From Chloroflexi bacterium ADurb.Bin180 (GTDB taxonomy: Bacteria > Chloroflexota > Anaerolineae > UBA2200), in assembly GCA_002070215.1 (NCBI GenBank), contig MWCV01000020.1, positions 1 through 44,747 on the forward strand: a stretch of 44,747 nt of DNA, in the 5' to 3' direction. A program made the position numbers and the translations under genes. The notes below the pieces were generated by a model. It saw nothing but the letters and a program-made list of their open reading frames with translations. It was not told the DNA's origin and searched no databases. Of this stretch, positions 23,359 through 31,031 are shown piece by piece. Position 1 is the stretch's first letter; every line of letters starts with the position of its first letter.

Positions 23359-24741
23359 CTACAAACCTGAAGGCTTCCTCGCTTCGAGCCGGCCCAGCAC
23401 CAGTCTCCGATTGCCCGCCCTGATGTCGCGCTTCAGTTCCTCAATCGTTGTGCGGTCAGCACAGGGGTAGAGCGCCCGATTGTGTAACAGCGGGTCAGCG
23501 TCGGCGCTGATGTATCCAGCCGCAACAGCGCGACCCCACTCAGCCGTTCCTGGCACAGGCGAATACTCTGCCGCCAGCACTCGAATGCCCAGACCCTGCG
23601 CGTATCTGGCCGCCTCCCGCGCCGAATCCAGCTCGGCTGTCTCGCTTTTGCCCTCAGCCGGCGGTCTGCCCAGGAGCACGTAGGCCGAAACGTCGCGGGC
23701 TGCGAAACCGGCCTGCCCCAGTGCCGCCACGGCCCTGCGCAGGTCATCAGGGTTGACCTTGCCTCCGTCGCTTTGTGAGCGTGCCTGGTCAACCGTCTCC
23801 AAACCCAGCCGAATGGTAACGAATCCGGCCCGCTTCATCAATGCCGCCAGCTCAGCGGTGATGAATCGCGCATGCAGACCGTTCGGCGTATGGAACCGCA
23901 CCTTGAGTCCTCGCTCAATCACTGCCCTCAGAATGGGGACGATGTGGCTCTCGGCAGCAACGAGAAGCGCATCGTCATAGAAGGCAATGTCCACTGCCCC
24001 CAGCTCGGTTGCACACCAGCCAATCTCAGCCAGGACGCTGTCGGCGGAACGCGGCTTGAACCCACCCGGTTGGAGGAGCCCAACAGCGCAGTAAGGGCAG
24101 CGAAAAGGACACCCGCTGGCGGTGCGAATAGCGACATAGCCCTGATTCCGGCGCAGGTCGTGAGCCGGGAGGACCGTATCTGGGTCAAGGGCCAATCGGC
24201 GCGTGTCTCCTGTGACCTGCCCGACCCACTCCAGTGCGCTCGCCTCGCCAGGCCCACACAGTACGGCATCAGCGCCCGACCGCGCGGCGTGATGCGGACA
24301 GAGTGTGGCATAGATCCCACCTAACGCTACCGGAATCCCTGGCCACTGGTCCCTAACGATGCGTATCGCATCGAAAGCGCCTGGATACCAGTAGGTCATG
24401 GTGCAGGTAACGAGCACCGCATCTGGGCGCTGCATGGTCTGCAGGCGTCCCCGCACCACTTCTAGCGGTAGTCCGTATCTTCCGTACTGACGCTGAACGT
24501 GGGCCACCGCGCCCGCCTTGGGCAGTGGCGTTTTTAGAAAGTGACCGCAGCCGAAGGCGTCCCCCGAGGACACAGGAGCGGGGCTCTGCGGATCGAATCG
24601 GTCGAGGCAGTCGACCAGCGTTATGTGATGTCCGGCCGCTCGCAAGGCGCCTGCCACCTGCAGCAGACCGAGGGGCTCGATCCACTCGTTGTACGCGGCA
24701 AAGTCGAGGATCCACGGGTTGATGCAGAGCACATTCGCCAT
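23359..24741 (-). CDS. Radical SAM enzyme with B12-binding-like N-terminal domain
   Basis: The 460-residue enzyme has the iron-sulphur motif C211-x3-C215-x2-C218 (ASGCPFRCPYCAVG), which places a 4Fe-4S cluster for S-adenosylmethionine cleavage. The N-terminal 200 residues follow the B12-binding fold (LLQVAGALRAAGHHITLVD, GGIYATLCPHHAARSGADAV, GPGEAS). The cobalt-ligating D-x-H-x-x-G is not evident, so cobalamin may bind base-off or not at all. The barrel continues with YDDALLV and RLGLETVDQARS. It lies 82 bp after the NRPS stop and is colinear with it. The reaction (methylation, oxidation or rearrangement) is not known; I infer that it modifies a product of the neighbouring peptide-handling genes. 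Confidence 0.88.
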   Translation of the reverse strand: MANVLCINPWILDFAAYNEWIEPLGLLQVAGALRAAGHHITLVDCLDRFDPQSPAPVSSGDAFGCGHFLKTPLPKAGAVAHVQRQYGRYGLPLEVVRGRLQTMQRPDAVLVTCTMTYWYPGAFDAIRIVRDQWPGIPVALGGIYATLCPHHAARSGADAVLCGPGEASALEWVGQVTGDTRRLALDPDTVLPAHDLRRNQGYVAIRTASGCPFRCPYCAVGLLQPGGFKPRSADSVLAEIGWCATELGAVDIAFYDDALLVAAESHIVPILRAVIERGLKVRFHTPNGLHARFITAELAALMKRAGFVTIRLGLETVDQARSQSDGGKVNPDDLRRAVAALGQAGFAARDVSAYVLLGRPPAEGKSETAELDSAREAARYAQGLGIRVLAAEYSPVPGTAEWGRAVAAGYISADADPLLHNRALYPCADRTTIEELKRDIRAGNRRLVLGRLEARKPSGL

Positions 24742-24823
24742 GGTCAGACCGCCCTCTCAGCGAGGTCTGGTCGCACTTGCCAGCCAGGCAATCGCCGGTC
24801 TGGCTGCGAGAAATGCAATCGTA

Positions 24824-27800
24824 TCAGCCGGCGTCGTTCCGACCGGAGCGCGCGGCTGCCATCTGGTCGATGGCTCTGGCCAGACCCGCTACTGTCGGGT
24901 GCTGAAAGAGCGTTCGCAGAGGAACGGTGACGCCAAGGGCGTGCCGCAGCCGTGCCACCACCTGCATTGCCAGGAGCGAATGACCTCCCAGGTCGAAAAA
25001 GCTCTCGTTGACATCTACCCGCTCGAGCTGCAACAGGTCCTGCCAGATCTGAGCGATCAGGCTCTCGGTGTGCGAAGAAGGAGCCGCGCATGTCGCTGCG
25101 GCAACCTCGCTCACCTCAAGCCGCAGAAGCGCCTGCCGATCCACCTTGCCGCTGGGCAAGCGAGGTAGCTCCCGAAGCAATACGAACTGCGCGGGCACCA
25201 TGTACGATGGCAGGGTCTTGTGGAGACGGTCAAGCAGTTCCTGGCGTTCGGGAGGACGGGCGTCGGCAAACACGACGTAGGCGGCCAGTCGTTTCTCTTT
25301 CCCTGGCTCATCCTGCAGCACCGCAACGGCGTCCTTCACCCCCGCGCAGTCGCGGAGCGCATGCTCGATTTCGCCCAGTTCGATTCGATACCCCCGCAGT
25401 TTGACCTGGTAGTCAGCTCGGCCAAGGAACTCGATCCTGCCGTCAGCCAGATGGCGACAGCGATCACCGGTTCGATACAGCCGCTGGCCCGGTTCGGTGC
25501 AGAACGGATCTGCCACAAAGCGCTCGGCCGTGAGGCCGGGGCGCTGCCAGTAGCCGCGGCCCACACCTGCCCCGCCAATGAACAATTCGCCAGGGTGCCC
25601 TGGAAGCACTGGCTGCAAGTTACGGTCCAGGATGTAGAGCCGCGCATTGGCGATCGGACGGCCGACAGGCACCAGGCCGTCATCTGCCAAGCGCCCTGCG
25701 GCAGCGTTGGGTGTGGTCTCCGTAGGTCCGTAGATATTCCACATCGTCAGTTGTGGCAGCAGCCGCCTGCTGCGTCGGACCGTGTCGCTGTCGAGCAACT
25801 CGCCGCCTAGGAAGGCGTGGGTCAGCCCCGGACCGTGCGCCAACGACGGATCGGCCTCCATGGCGTCCAGCAAGGATTTCCACAGCGTGGGCACTCCGCT
25901 AAAAGCGGAAGGGTGACGCGTCCTCAACTCGGCAATGAGACGCGGCGCGTCGGTGATCGTCTCCGGCGGCACGAGCCAGACGTCCCTCCCGCAAACGAGC
26001 GGCCCCAGCACTTGCTTGAGGCACGCGTCGAACGAGAGCCGGGTGGTAAAGGGCATCTGCGGCTGTCCATCTGGAGTCAGCTCGGAGTTGATCCAGGCCA
26101 GGTAGCTGGACAGGTTGCGATGCTCGATCATCACCCCTTTGGGCTTGCCAGTTGAGCCTGAGGTGTAGAGCACGTAAGCGAGGTCCTCCGGACCTACCCC
26201 GGTGTCAGGGTTCTGGTTGCTTTCGCTCTCCAATAGCGACGCCGCTGTGTCGAGGCTCAGCAGAACCGGCGGCCGCTCCAGGCCATGCGCCACACTGCGC
26301 ACCCGGCCCTCGAGAGCGGCCTGCGTCAACACCACCACGCAAGCGCTGTCTGCCAGCAAATAGCGTAGCCTCTCGTCGGGGAACTGCGGATCAATCGGCA
26401 CAAAGGCAGCTCCCGCTTTGAGGATTCCCAACAAAGCCACGACTTGCTCGGGGCAGGCTTCCATACACACGCCGACCAGCTTCTCCGGGCCCACTCCGTG
26501 GCGCATCAGAAAATGAGCCAGCCTGTTGGCCCGAGCGTTGAGCATGGCGTAGGTCATCACGACGTCTCTGGCGGTGATCGCCGGTGCCGTTGGATTGCGC
26601 TCGGCCAGAGAGGCAAAGCGGGTGTGGACGAGGTCGCACGGGAGATCGAATCTTGGCGGATTCCAGGAAACCAGGACCTGTCGACGTTGGTCTGAACTGA
26701 GAATATCCAGAGACCCGACACGTTCGTTTGGAGAGCTGACGACCGCCTTGAGCAGGTTGTGCAGAGCGTCGAGCAGACGGGAGGCACTGGCGGCACTAAA
26801 GAGGCCGGTATTGTAGAAGAGGTGCGCCTCAAGACCCTCAGGGCTGCCGGCAAGACTCGCGCTCAGCTCCCACCTCGTCACCGGGCTTGAAAACAGGAGC
26901 GGGGTCACCTCAACGCCCTGCAGGGCGAGCGGCGTGAGCGGGACAGTCCGCAGGCGAAACATCGTCTGGAAGACGGGTGAATAGCTCAGGCTGCGCTCTG
27001 GCCGCAGCTCCTCGACCAGTCTTTCGAATGGCAGGTCCTGGTGGTCATAGGCTTCCAGTGCCATCGAGCGCACGCGGCCTAGCGCCTCTAGGAAGGTGGG
27101 ATTTCCCCGCAGATCCACACGCAACGGAAGCGTATTGACAAAGAACCCGATCAAATCCTCCCACTCCACTCGCTGGCGGTTGGCGATGGGAGTGCCGATC
27201 ACCACCTCATCCTGTTGCGAAAGGCGGTGCAGCAGAATCGCCCAGCAAGACAGCGCACCCATGAACGGGCTTGCGTGTGCCGAACGGCAGATAGTTTGCA
27301 GGCCAGACAGGATCTCCATCGGGAAGCGTGCGTTTTGTTCCGCACCGTTGTGAGTTTGCACGGATGGCCGCGGCTGATCCGTGGGCAACTCGAGCACCGC
27401 TGGTGCCCCCGCAAGGCGGCCGCGCCAGTATTCCAGTTGCTCCTTCAGTGCACCTGCGGCCAGCCAGCCACGTTGCCATACGTCATAGTCTCGGTACTGC
27501 AGCGTCAGTTCGGGCAGGGGAGAAGGGGCACCGGCGCAACGAGCAGCATAGAGAGCGGTCAGCTCCCGATTCAGAATCTGCAGAGACCACTCATCGGAGA
27601 CGATGTGATGCATGGCCAGACTGAGCCAGCTCTCTTCATCTGAGAGGCGCAGCAGGCCCGCCCTGAACAGCGGACCACTCGCCAGGTCGTAGGGTCGCCA
27701 TTGTTCGCGGTCAAGCCACTCCCGTGCGGCTTCATCCACACCCCCACGGGGCGCCCCACGGAGGTCCGTCACTGGCAGCTCAAAACCTGCCGGCGATGCG

Positions 27801-28015
27801 ATCGCCTGAAGTGGCTCGCCGGAAGGAGCCAGGAACGTCGTGCGCAGGGTTTCGTGCCTTCGGATCACCTCGCCCAGTGCCCACTCGAGCGCGCCGATGT
27901 TCGGGACGCCCCGCAGGCGAAAGGCACGGCCAATGTTGTACAGCGACGTGTCGGGCTCATACTGATCCAAGAACCACAGTCGGCTCTGAGCGTACGAGGC
28001 GGGTGCGGTTAGCAT
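24824..28015 (-). CDS. Single-module NRPS: condensation-adenylation-PCP
   Basis: The 1063-residue enzyme has a condensation domain (about 1-430, active site H136-H137 in HHIVSDEW, with Glu142 in place of the usual Gly). The adenylation domain (about 450-950) contains YTSGSTGKPKGV, FDACLKQ, YGPTETT and GKVDR. The carrier domain has its phosphopantetheine Ser at 1013 (LGGHSLL). No thioesterase or reductase follows. An approximate specificity code read by eye is D-A-K-S-A-L-I-P-N-K, which I do not recognise. A stand-alone C-A-T module could add one residue to a carrier-bound or peptide acceptor. It starts 38 bp after the subtilase stop. Start codon at 28015; only a weak AGGA precedes it. Confidence 0.95.
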   Translation of the reverse strand: MLTAPASYAQSRLWFLDQYEPDTSLYNIGRAFRLRGVPNIGALEWALGEVIRRHETLRTTFLAPSGEPLQAIASPAGFELPVTDLRGAPRGGVDEAAREWLDREQWRPYDLASGPLFRAGLLRLSDEESWLSLAMHHIVSDEWSLQILNRELTALYAARCAGAPSPLPELTLQYRDYDVWQRGWLAAGALKEQLEYWRGRLAGAPAVLELPTDQPRPSVQTHNGAEQNARFPMEILSGLQTICRSAHASPFMGALSCWAILLHRLSQQDEVVIGTPIANRQRVEWEDLIGFFVNTLPLRVDLRGNPTFLEALGRVRSMALEAYDHQDLPFERLVEELRPERSLSYSPVFQTMFRLRTVPLTPLALQGVEVTPLLFSSPVTRWELSASLAGSPEGLEAHLFYNTGLFSAASASRLLDALHNLLKAVVSSPNERVGSLDILSSDQRRQVLVSWNPPRFDLPCDLVHTRFASLAERNPTAPAITARDVVMTYAMLNARANRLAHFLMRHGVGPEKLVGVCMEACPEQVVALLGILKAGAAFVPIDPQFPDERLRYLLADSACVVVLTQAALEGRVRSVAHGLERPPVLLSLDTAASLLESESNQNPDTGVGPEDLAYVLYTSGSTGKPKGVMIEHRNLSSYLAWINSELTPDGQPQMPFTTRLSFDACLKQVLGPLVCGRDVWLVPPETITDAPRLIAELRTRHPSAFSGVPTLWKSLLDAMEADPSLAHGPGLTHAFLGGELLDSDTVRRSRRLLPQLTMWNIYGPTETTPNAAAGRLADDGLVPVGRPIANARLYILDRNLQPVLPGHPGELFIGGAGVGRGYWQRPGLTAERFVADPFCTEPGQRLYRTGDRCRHLADGRIEFLGRADYQVKLRGYRIELGEIEHALRDCAGVKDAVAVLQDEPGKEKRLAAYVVFADARPPERQELLDRLHKTLPSYMVPAQFVLLRELPRLPSGKVDRQALLRLEVSEVAAATCAAPSSHTESLIAQIWQDLLQLERVDVNESFFDLGGHSLLAMQVVARLRHALGVTVPLRTLFQHPTVAGLARAIDQMAAARSGRNDAG

Positions 28016-28053
28016 GCGGGTCCTATTCTCTCAGCTGTGAGCAGCTGGTTCGT

Positions 28054-28887
28054 CTATGTCCGATGCGCGTTTGCGCTTGTCGCAAACAGCACGGTCTTGA
28101 TCTGAAAGGGAGTGAGCTCGGGGTGCTTGGAGCGAATCAGGGTCACAATCCCGGCAATATGAGGCGCCGCAAAGCTGTTGCCTGTCGTCACAATGGTGCT
28201 GCCGTTCTGCCACGCCACTGGCACATCGATACCCGGCGCGCCGAACTCTACCGGTGGTGAAGGATTGTAGTAGAAAGTGTACGGGTCCTTCCCCTCGTGA
28301 GCCGCGACCGAGAGCACTGATGAGTACAGCGAGGGGTAACTGGCCCCGGGGACATTGTTCGCCGCCGACACGAGGAGGCAGTTCTTGAAGTATGCATCGT
28401 CTGCCAACTCGTGGAACAGCCCAAAGTACTCCTCCCGCCCCGTGCTCAGGCTAAGGTTGATCACCTGCATGTCGTTGTCTATTGCCCAACGCAAGCCTCC
28501 GGCGAACTGGAAAGCCCGGCCGGTCAGGTCCCGGCCAAGCACCCTGACACTGTATAGCTCCGCCTCCGGGGCCAGGCTATGAATGATCCCGGCGCAGGCA
28601 GTACCGTGCCCGTATAAATCCACCCTCTCACAGTCCTCTTCCACACGAACCCTGGACCTGGTCCGGCCATCGTAGTTGACAATCACGCCGCCTCGCCATT
28701 GCCCACCAACCGCCGGATGGTCAGCTTCTACTCCGCTGTCGACGACAGCAACCTTCACGCCCCTGCCGGTAGAACCACCCCAGGCCCAGGCCGCGTCGAT
28801 GCCGCCCAAGGGTCCGGTCGACTTGAGCTGGCGCAGCGCTGCGGCGGCAAACTGCTGCGACCAGGCTGGCCTTGACTCTCCACTCAT
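28054..28887 (-). CDS. Subtilisin-like serine protease, no prodomain
   Basis: The 277-residue S8 protease has the full triad: Asp50 (AVVDSGVE), His94 (YGHGTACAG) and Ser238 (TGNSFAAPH), plus an oxyanion Asn in AANNVPG. It lacks a signal peptide and an I9 prodomain; only about 40 residues precede the Asp, so it should act in the cytoplasm. The ATG at 28887 overlaps the stop of the GAF gene in ATGA, giving translational coupling. S8 proteases in peptide natural-product clusters often remove leader peptides or excise cores. I infer this role for the repeat protein encoded two genes upstream. A general intracellular subtilase is the alternative. Confidence 0.9.
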   Translation of the reverse strand: MSGESRPAWSQQFAAAALRQLKSTGPLGGIDAAWAWGGSTGRGVKVAVVDSGVEADHPAVGGQWRGGVIVNYDGRTRSRVRVEEDCERVDLYGHGTACAGIIHSLAPEAELYSVRVLGRDLTGRAFQFAGGLRWAIDNDMQVINLSLSTGREEYFGLFHELADDAYFKNCLLVSAANNVPGASYPSLYSSVLSVAAHEGKDPYTFYYNPSPPVEFGAPGIDVPVAWQNGSTIVTTGNSFAAPHIAGIVTLIRSKHPELTPFQIKTVLFATSANAHRT

Positions 28888-29672
28888 CTTCCCGGCCTCG
28901 GCCGTGAGTCCGCGAGGACTGCGAAGGCTTCGAGCACCTTCAGGCATGCCTCACGCTCAGCGTCGCCCAGCTTGTACAAAGAACTCAGGGTTCTGGCAAC
29001 AGCGAGGATCTGCTCTGTCCCTTGCGGATCCTGCCCTTCCGTCATCACTTGTTCCAACCCGTCGAACCTAATCGAGTTGTCCGACTGGGCGAGGTTCTGC
29101 AGCCCCGCGAGGAGCGCATGGCGCAGATTGCGCTGAAACGTCGCGGCACGGATGGCTACCGCGGCCTGCCGAGCAAAAATGCCCAGCAACTCCATGTCTT
29201 GCATGCCAAACGACGGTGCATCGATCTTGTCGAGGACCTCGATCACGCCGAGCGGCCTGTCGTCGTAGAGCAGAGGCATAGCCAGAATGGATTTGGGCAC
29301 GTAGCCAGTCTTGCGGGCCGTGTCCCGCGCAAAGCGAGGATCCTCCTGCACGCTGGATACGGCCATCGGCTGACCGGTAGCCACCACGTATCCGGCGATG
29401 CCCTGCCCCACTGAAACTGCAAGGCCGATCACTTCGGAAGCTCCCGCTCCCGTCGCCACACGAAACACCAGCTTCTCCTGCGACTCATCCAGTAGCGCAA
29501 TGGAGGCTGCTGCTGCCCCAAAGAGGCGAGCCGCCGCCTCGACAATCGTCTGCAGAAGCTCGTTGCCGGCTTCCGGCAGAATGGCTACGCCAGAAGCTTC
29601 GACGGCCGTCAGCCAGTGCCCAAGCTGAGCCGCCAGTGACTCGTCCTCTGTCCCTTGTTTACGTTTGCTCAT
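28884..29672 (-). CDS. GAF domain protein
   Basis: The 262-residue protein has a GAF domain at about 45-190: LLQTIVEAAARLFGAAAASIALLD, VSVGQGIAGYVVATGQPMAV, ILAMPLLYDDRPLGVIEVLDK and FARQAAVAI. A helical tail to the C-terminus has no output motif. It may act as a cytoplasmic ligand sensor or scaffold. The ATG at 29672, with GAGGTG five bases upstream, is preferred over an upstream TTG. It sits between the repeat protein and the subtilase and overlaps the latter by four bases. A stand-alone GAF with no kinase or regulator attached is uncommon, and its target is unknown. Confidence 0.85.
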   Translation of the reverse strand: MSKRKQGTEDESLAAQLGHWLTAVEASGVAILPEAGNELLQTIVEAAARLFGAAAASIALLDESQEKLVFRVATGAGASEVIGLAVSVGQGIAGYVVATGQPMAVSSVQEDPRFARDTARKTGYVPKSILAMPLLYDDRPLGVIEVLDKIDAPSFGMQDMELLGIFARQAAVAIRAATFQRNLRHALLAGLQNLAQSDNSIRFDGLEQVMTEGQDPQGTEQILAVARTLSSLYKLGDAEREACLKVLEAFAVLADSRPRPGR

Positions 29673-29708
29673 CAATGCACCTCACGACAGGATCCAGGAA
29701 CGCGCCAA

Positions 29709-29736
29709 CCCGGAGGGCTCTTGCGAACCCTCCGGG
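29709..29736 (-). terminator. Stable hairpin between repeat-protein gene and GAF gene
   Basis: A 9-bp perfect stem (CCCGGAGGG with CCCTCCGGG, 10-nt loop) lies in the 98-bp gap after the repeat-protein stop. No T-run follows on the minus strand, so full termination is unlikely. It could act as a weak attenuator or RNA-stability element that lets the short upstream gene be expressed above the downstream enzymes. Confidence 0.45.
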
Positions 29737-29770
29737 GGAGCTATCGCTATTCGATTGTGCCCGGCCAAAG

Positions 29771-30247
29771 CTACGGCTTGACCCTGGGCTTGGCCGCGGG
29801 CTTGGCCACATGGCCCTCAACCTCGGGCTTGGCCGCGGGCTTGGCCGCGGGCTTGGCCGCATGGCCTTCGACCTCGGGCTTGACCACCGGCTTCGCCGCG
29901 GGCTTGGCCGCATGGCCTTCGACCTCGGGCTTGGCAGCGGGCTTGGCCGCCGGTTTCATCACGTGGCCCTCAACCTCGGGCTTGGCAGCGGGCTTGGCCG
30001 CCGGCTTCATCACGTGGCCCTCAACCTCGGGCTTGACTGCTGGTCTGTTCACTTTCTTCAACATGACTTCCTCCTTGATGGATTCGATCTCGATTCTTGC
30101 CGGCCGGTACTGATGCCCGGCCACTTCCCCGAATGACGCCTCTACCATCCCATCCAGCAGGCCGCGCTCATCACTCCTCAGTGTCTGCCTCACGGCGCTT
30201 AGCCGCTTGATGAGCCGTCCCAGAGCACGGGACTGCTTCTCTTCCAT
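29771..30247 (-). CDS. Repeat-tail protein with PEVEGH units; candidate peptide precursor
   Basis: The 158-residue product has a charged helical N-terminus (about 1-70: RALGRLIKRLSAVRQTL, EASFGEVAGHQYRPA, IESIKEEVMLKK). The C-terminus is five tandem 17-residue units (72-156) of the form KPEVEGHVMKPAAKPAA; only positions 8, 9, 15, 16 and 17 vary. An earlier EVAGH (41-45) looks like a degenerate copy. AGGAGGG sets the ATG at 30247. It follows the Crp gene by 87 bp, with a palindrome in the gap, and is followed by GAF, subtilase, NRPS and radical SAM genes. A leader-plus-repeated-core layout suits a ribosomal peptide precursor. The Lys/Ala/Pro spacers also resemble histone-H1-like tails, so a DNA-binding or low-complexity protein is the alternative. 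Confidence 0.75.
   Translation of the reverse strand: MEEKQSRALGRLIKRLSAVRQTLRSDERGLLDGMVEASFGEVAGHQYRPARIEIESIKEEVMLKKVNRPAVKPEVEGHVMKPAAKPAAKPEVEGHVMKPAAKPAAKPEVEGHAAKPAAKPVVKPEVEGHAAKPAAKPAAKPEVEGHVAKPAAKPRVKP
29780..30034 (-). repeat. Five tandem 51-bp repeats in the repeat-tail gene
   Basis: The units encode residues 72-156 of the repeat-tail protein. They differ mainly where the encoded residues vary (VM, AA or VA after GH; AA, VV or RV at the end). Base identity between units is high, with silent differences such as the C/T in the GGT/GGC codons. Recent expansion by slippage or recombination is likely. Confidence 0.9.
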
Positions 30248-30318
30248 CGTTCTGCCCTCCTGATGCCAACTCATTCCCTCTTTCTGGCACCAGTCTACAG
30301 CATTCCACCGCCTTTGTC

Positions 30319-30334
30319 TGTCACCGCGGCGACA
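30319..30334. promoter_or_regulatory. Candidate Crp/Fnr operator upstream of the repeat-tail gene
   Basis: TGTCACCGCGGCGACA is a 16-bp palindrome with a single mismatched pair. It touches the stop codon of the Crp/Fnr gene and lies about 70 bp upstream of the repeat-tail start. Half-sites TGTC and GACA are compatible with a winged-helix dimer. Binding by the adjacent regulator is inferred. Confidence 0.4.
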
Positions 30335-31030
30335 CTAGCGCGACTCCACCTCCTCAGCCTCCCGGCGCAGGGCTGCGCGGTTCAGCAGAACGATCTTGCC
30401 CCGACCGGTGAGAATCCACCCATCCCGGCGCCACCGGCCGAGCAGCTCGGCCACTGTCTGCCGGGCAAGCCCGACCCGTCTGCCGAGATCCTCTTGCGAG
30501 CAGGCAATGTACCCGAGGTCCTTAGCCCGCCGATCCATCTCTAGCAAGACGCGTGCCAGACGAGAGTCGGCATCCAGGAAGGCCAGTGCCCCTTCACGCT
30601 CGCTTGACTTGCCCAGGCGGCTCGCCGCCTCGCGGAGCAGGTTTTTCGCCATCGCGGGTTCCGACTCGAGCACGGCCGCAAAGTCATGGCGCGATATCGC
30701 CCAGAGTACGCTTGGCTCACTGGCGATAGCGCCAGTGGAGCGCGGCTGACCAGTGATCAAACCCAACTCTCCGAAACCGTCACCAGGCCGCATCTCGTTG
30801 ATCACCAGCTCGCGCCCGCTCGCACTATCCAGTCCGAGCGAGATCGACCCGCTGGCAACCAGGTAGAACGCGTCTGCCGAATCACCCTGTGCAAAGAGCA
30901 TCTGCCCCCGTTCTAGTCGTCTTATCCGAGCCGCGGCTGCCAGGAAGGCCAGGCCGCTCGGCGATACACCGCTGAATATGCGACACGTCGCGAGGATTTG
31001 CTGGATTGCAGAAACCTGGGTGGTGGCCAT
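30335..31030 (-). CDS. Crp/Fnr family transcription regulator
   Basis: The 231-residue protein has an N-terminal CNBD (about 15-130) with the phosphate-binding cassette intact: GDGFGELGLITGQPRSTGA, where the Arg contacts the cyclic phosphate. A dimer helix and a winged helix-turn-helix with recognition helix GLARQTVAELLGRWRRDGWI follow. No Fnr-type cysteines are seen, so cAMP or cGMP is the likely ligand. The ATG at 31030 lies one base after the stop of the PP2C gene. It is the last of the signalling genes and directly precedes the repeat-tail gene, so it is the natural candidate to control the biosynthetic part of the cluster. Confidence 0.92.
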   Translation of the reverse strand: MATTQVSAIQQILATCRIFSGVSPSGLAFLAAAARIRRLERGQMLFAQGDSADAFYLVASGSISLGLDSASGRELVINEMRPGDGFGELGLITGQPRSTGAIASEPSVLWAISRHDFAAVLESEPAMAKNLLREAASRLGKSSEREGALAFLDADSRLARVLLEMDRRAKDLGYIACSQEDLGRRVGLARQTVAELLGRWRRDGWILTGRGKIVLLNRAALRREAEEVESR

Positions 31031-31031
31031 C

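Noticed and set aside
24824-28015. Assigning the NRPS product amino acid from the specificity code
   Set aside because: The code was aligned by eye and matches no code I can recall. A substrate name would be a guess.
29780-30034. Possible CRISPR array because of regular repeats
   Set aside because: The units are contiguous with no unique spacers, lie inside a reading frame and vary by codon position.
29636-30136. Plus-strand frame with Gly-Leu-Gly-Arg repeats opposite the repeat-tail gene
   Set aside because: The repeats are the reverse reading of the 51-bp units. The minus-strand frame has the ribosome site and fits the operon, while the plus-strand frame has neither.
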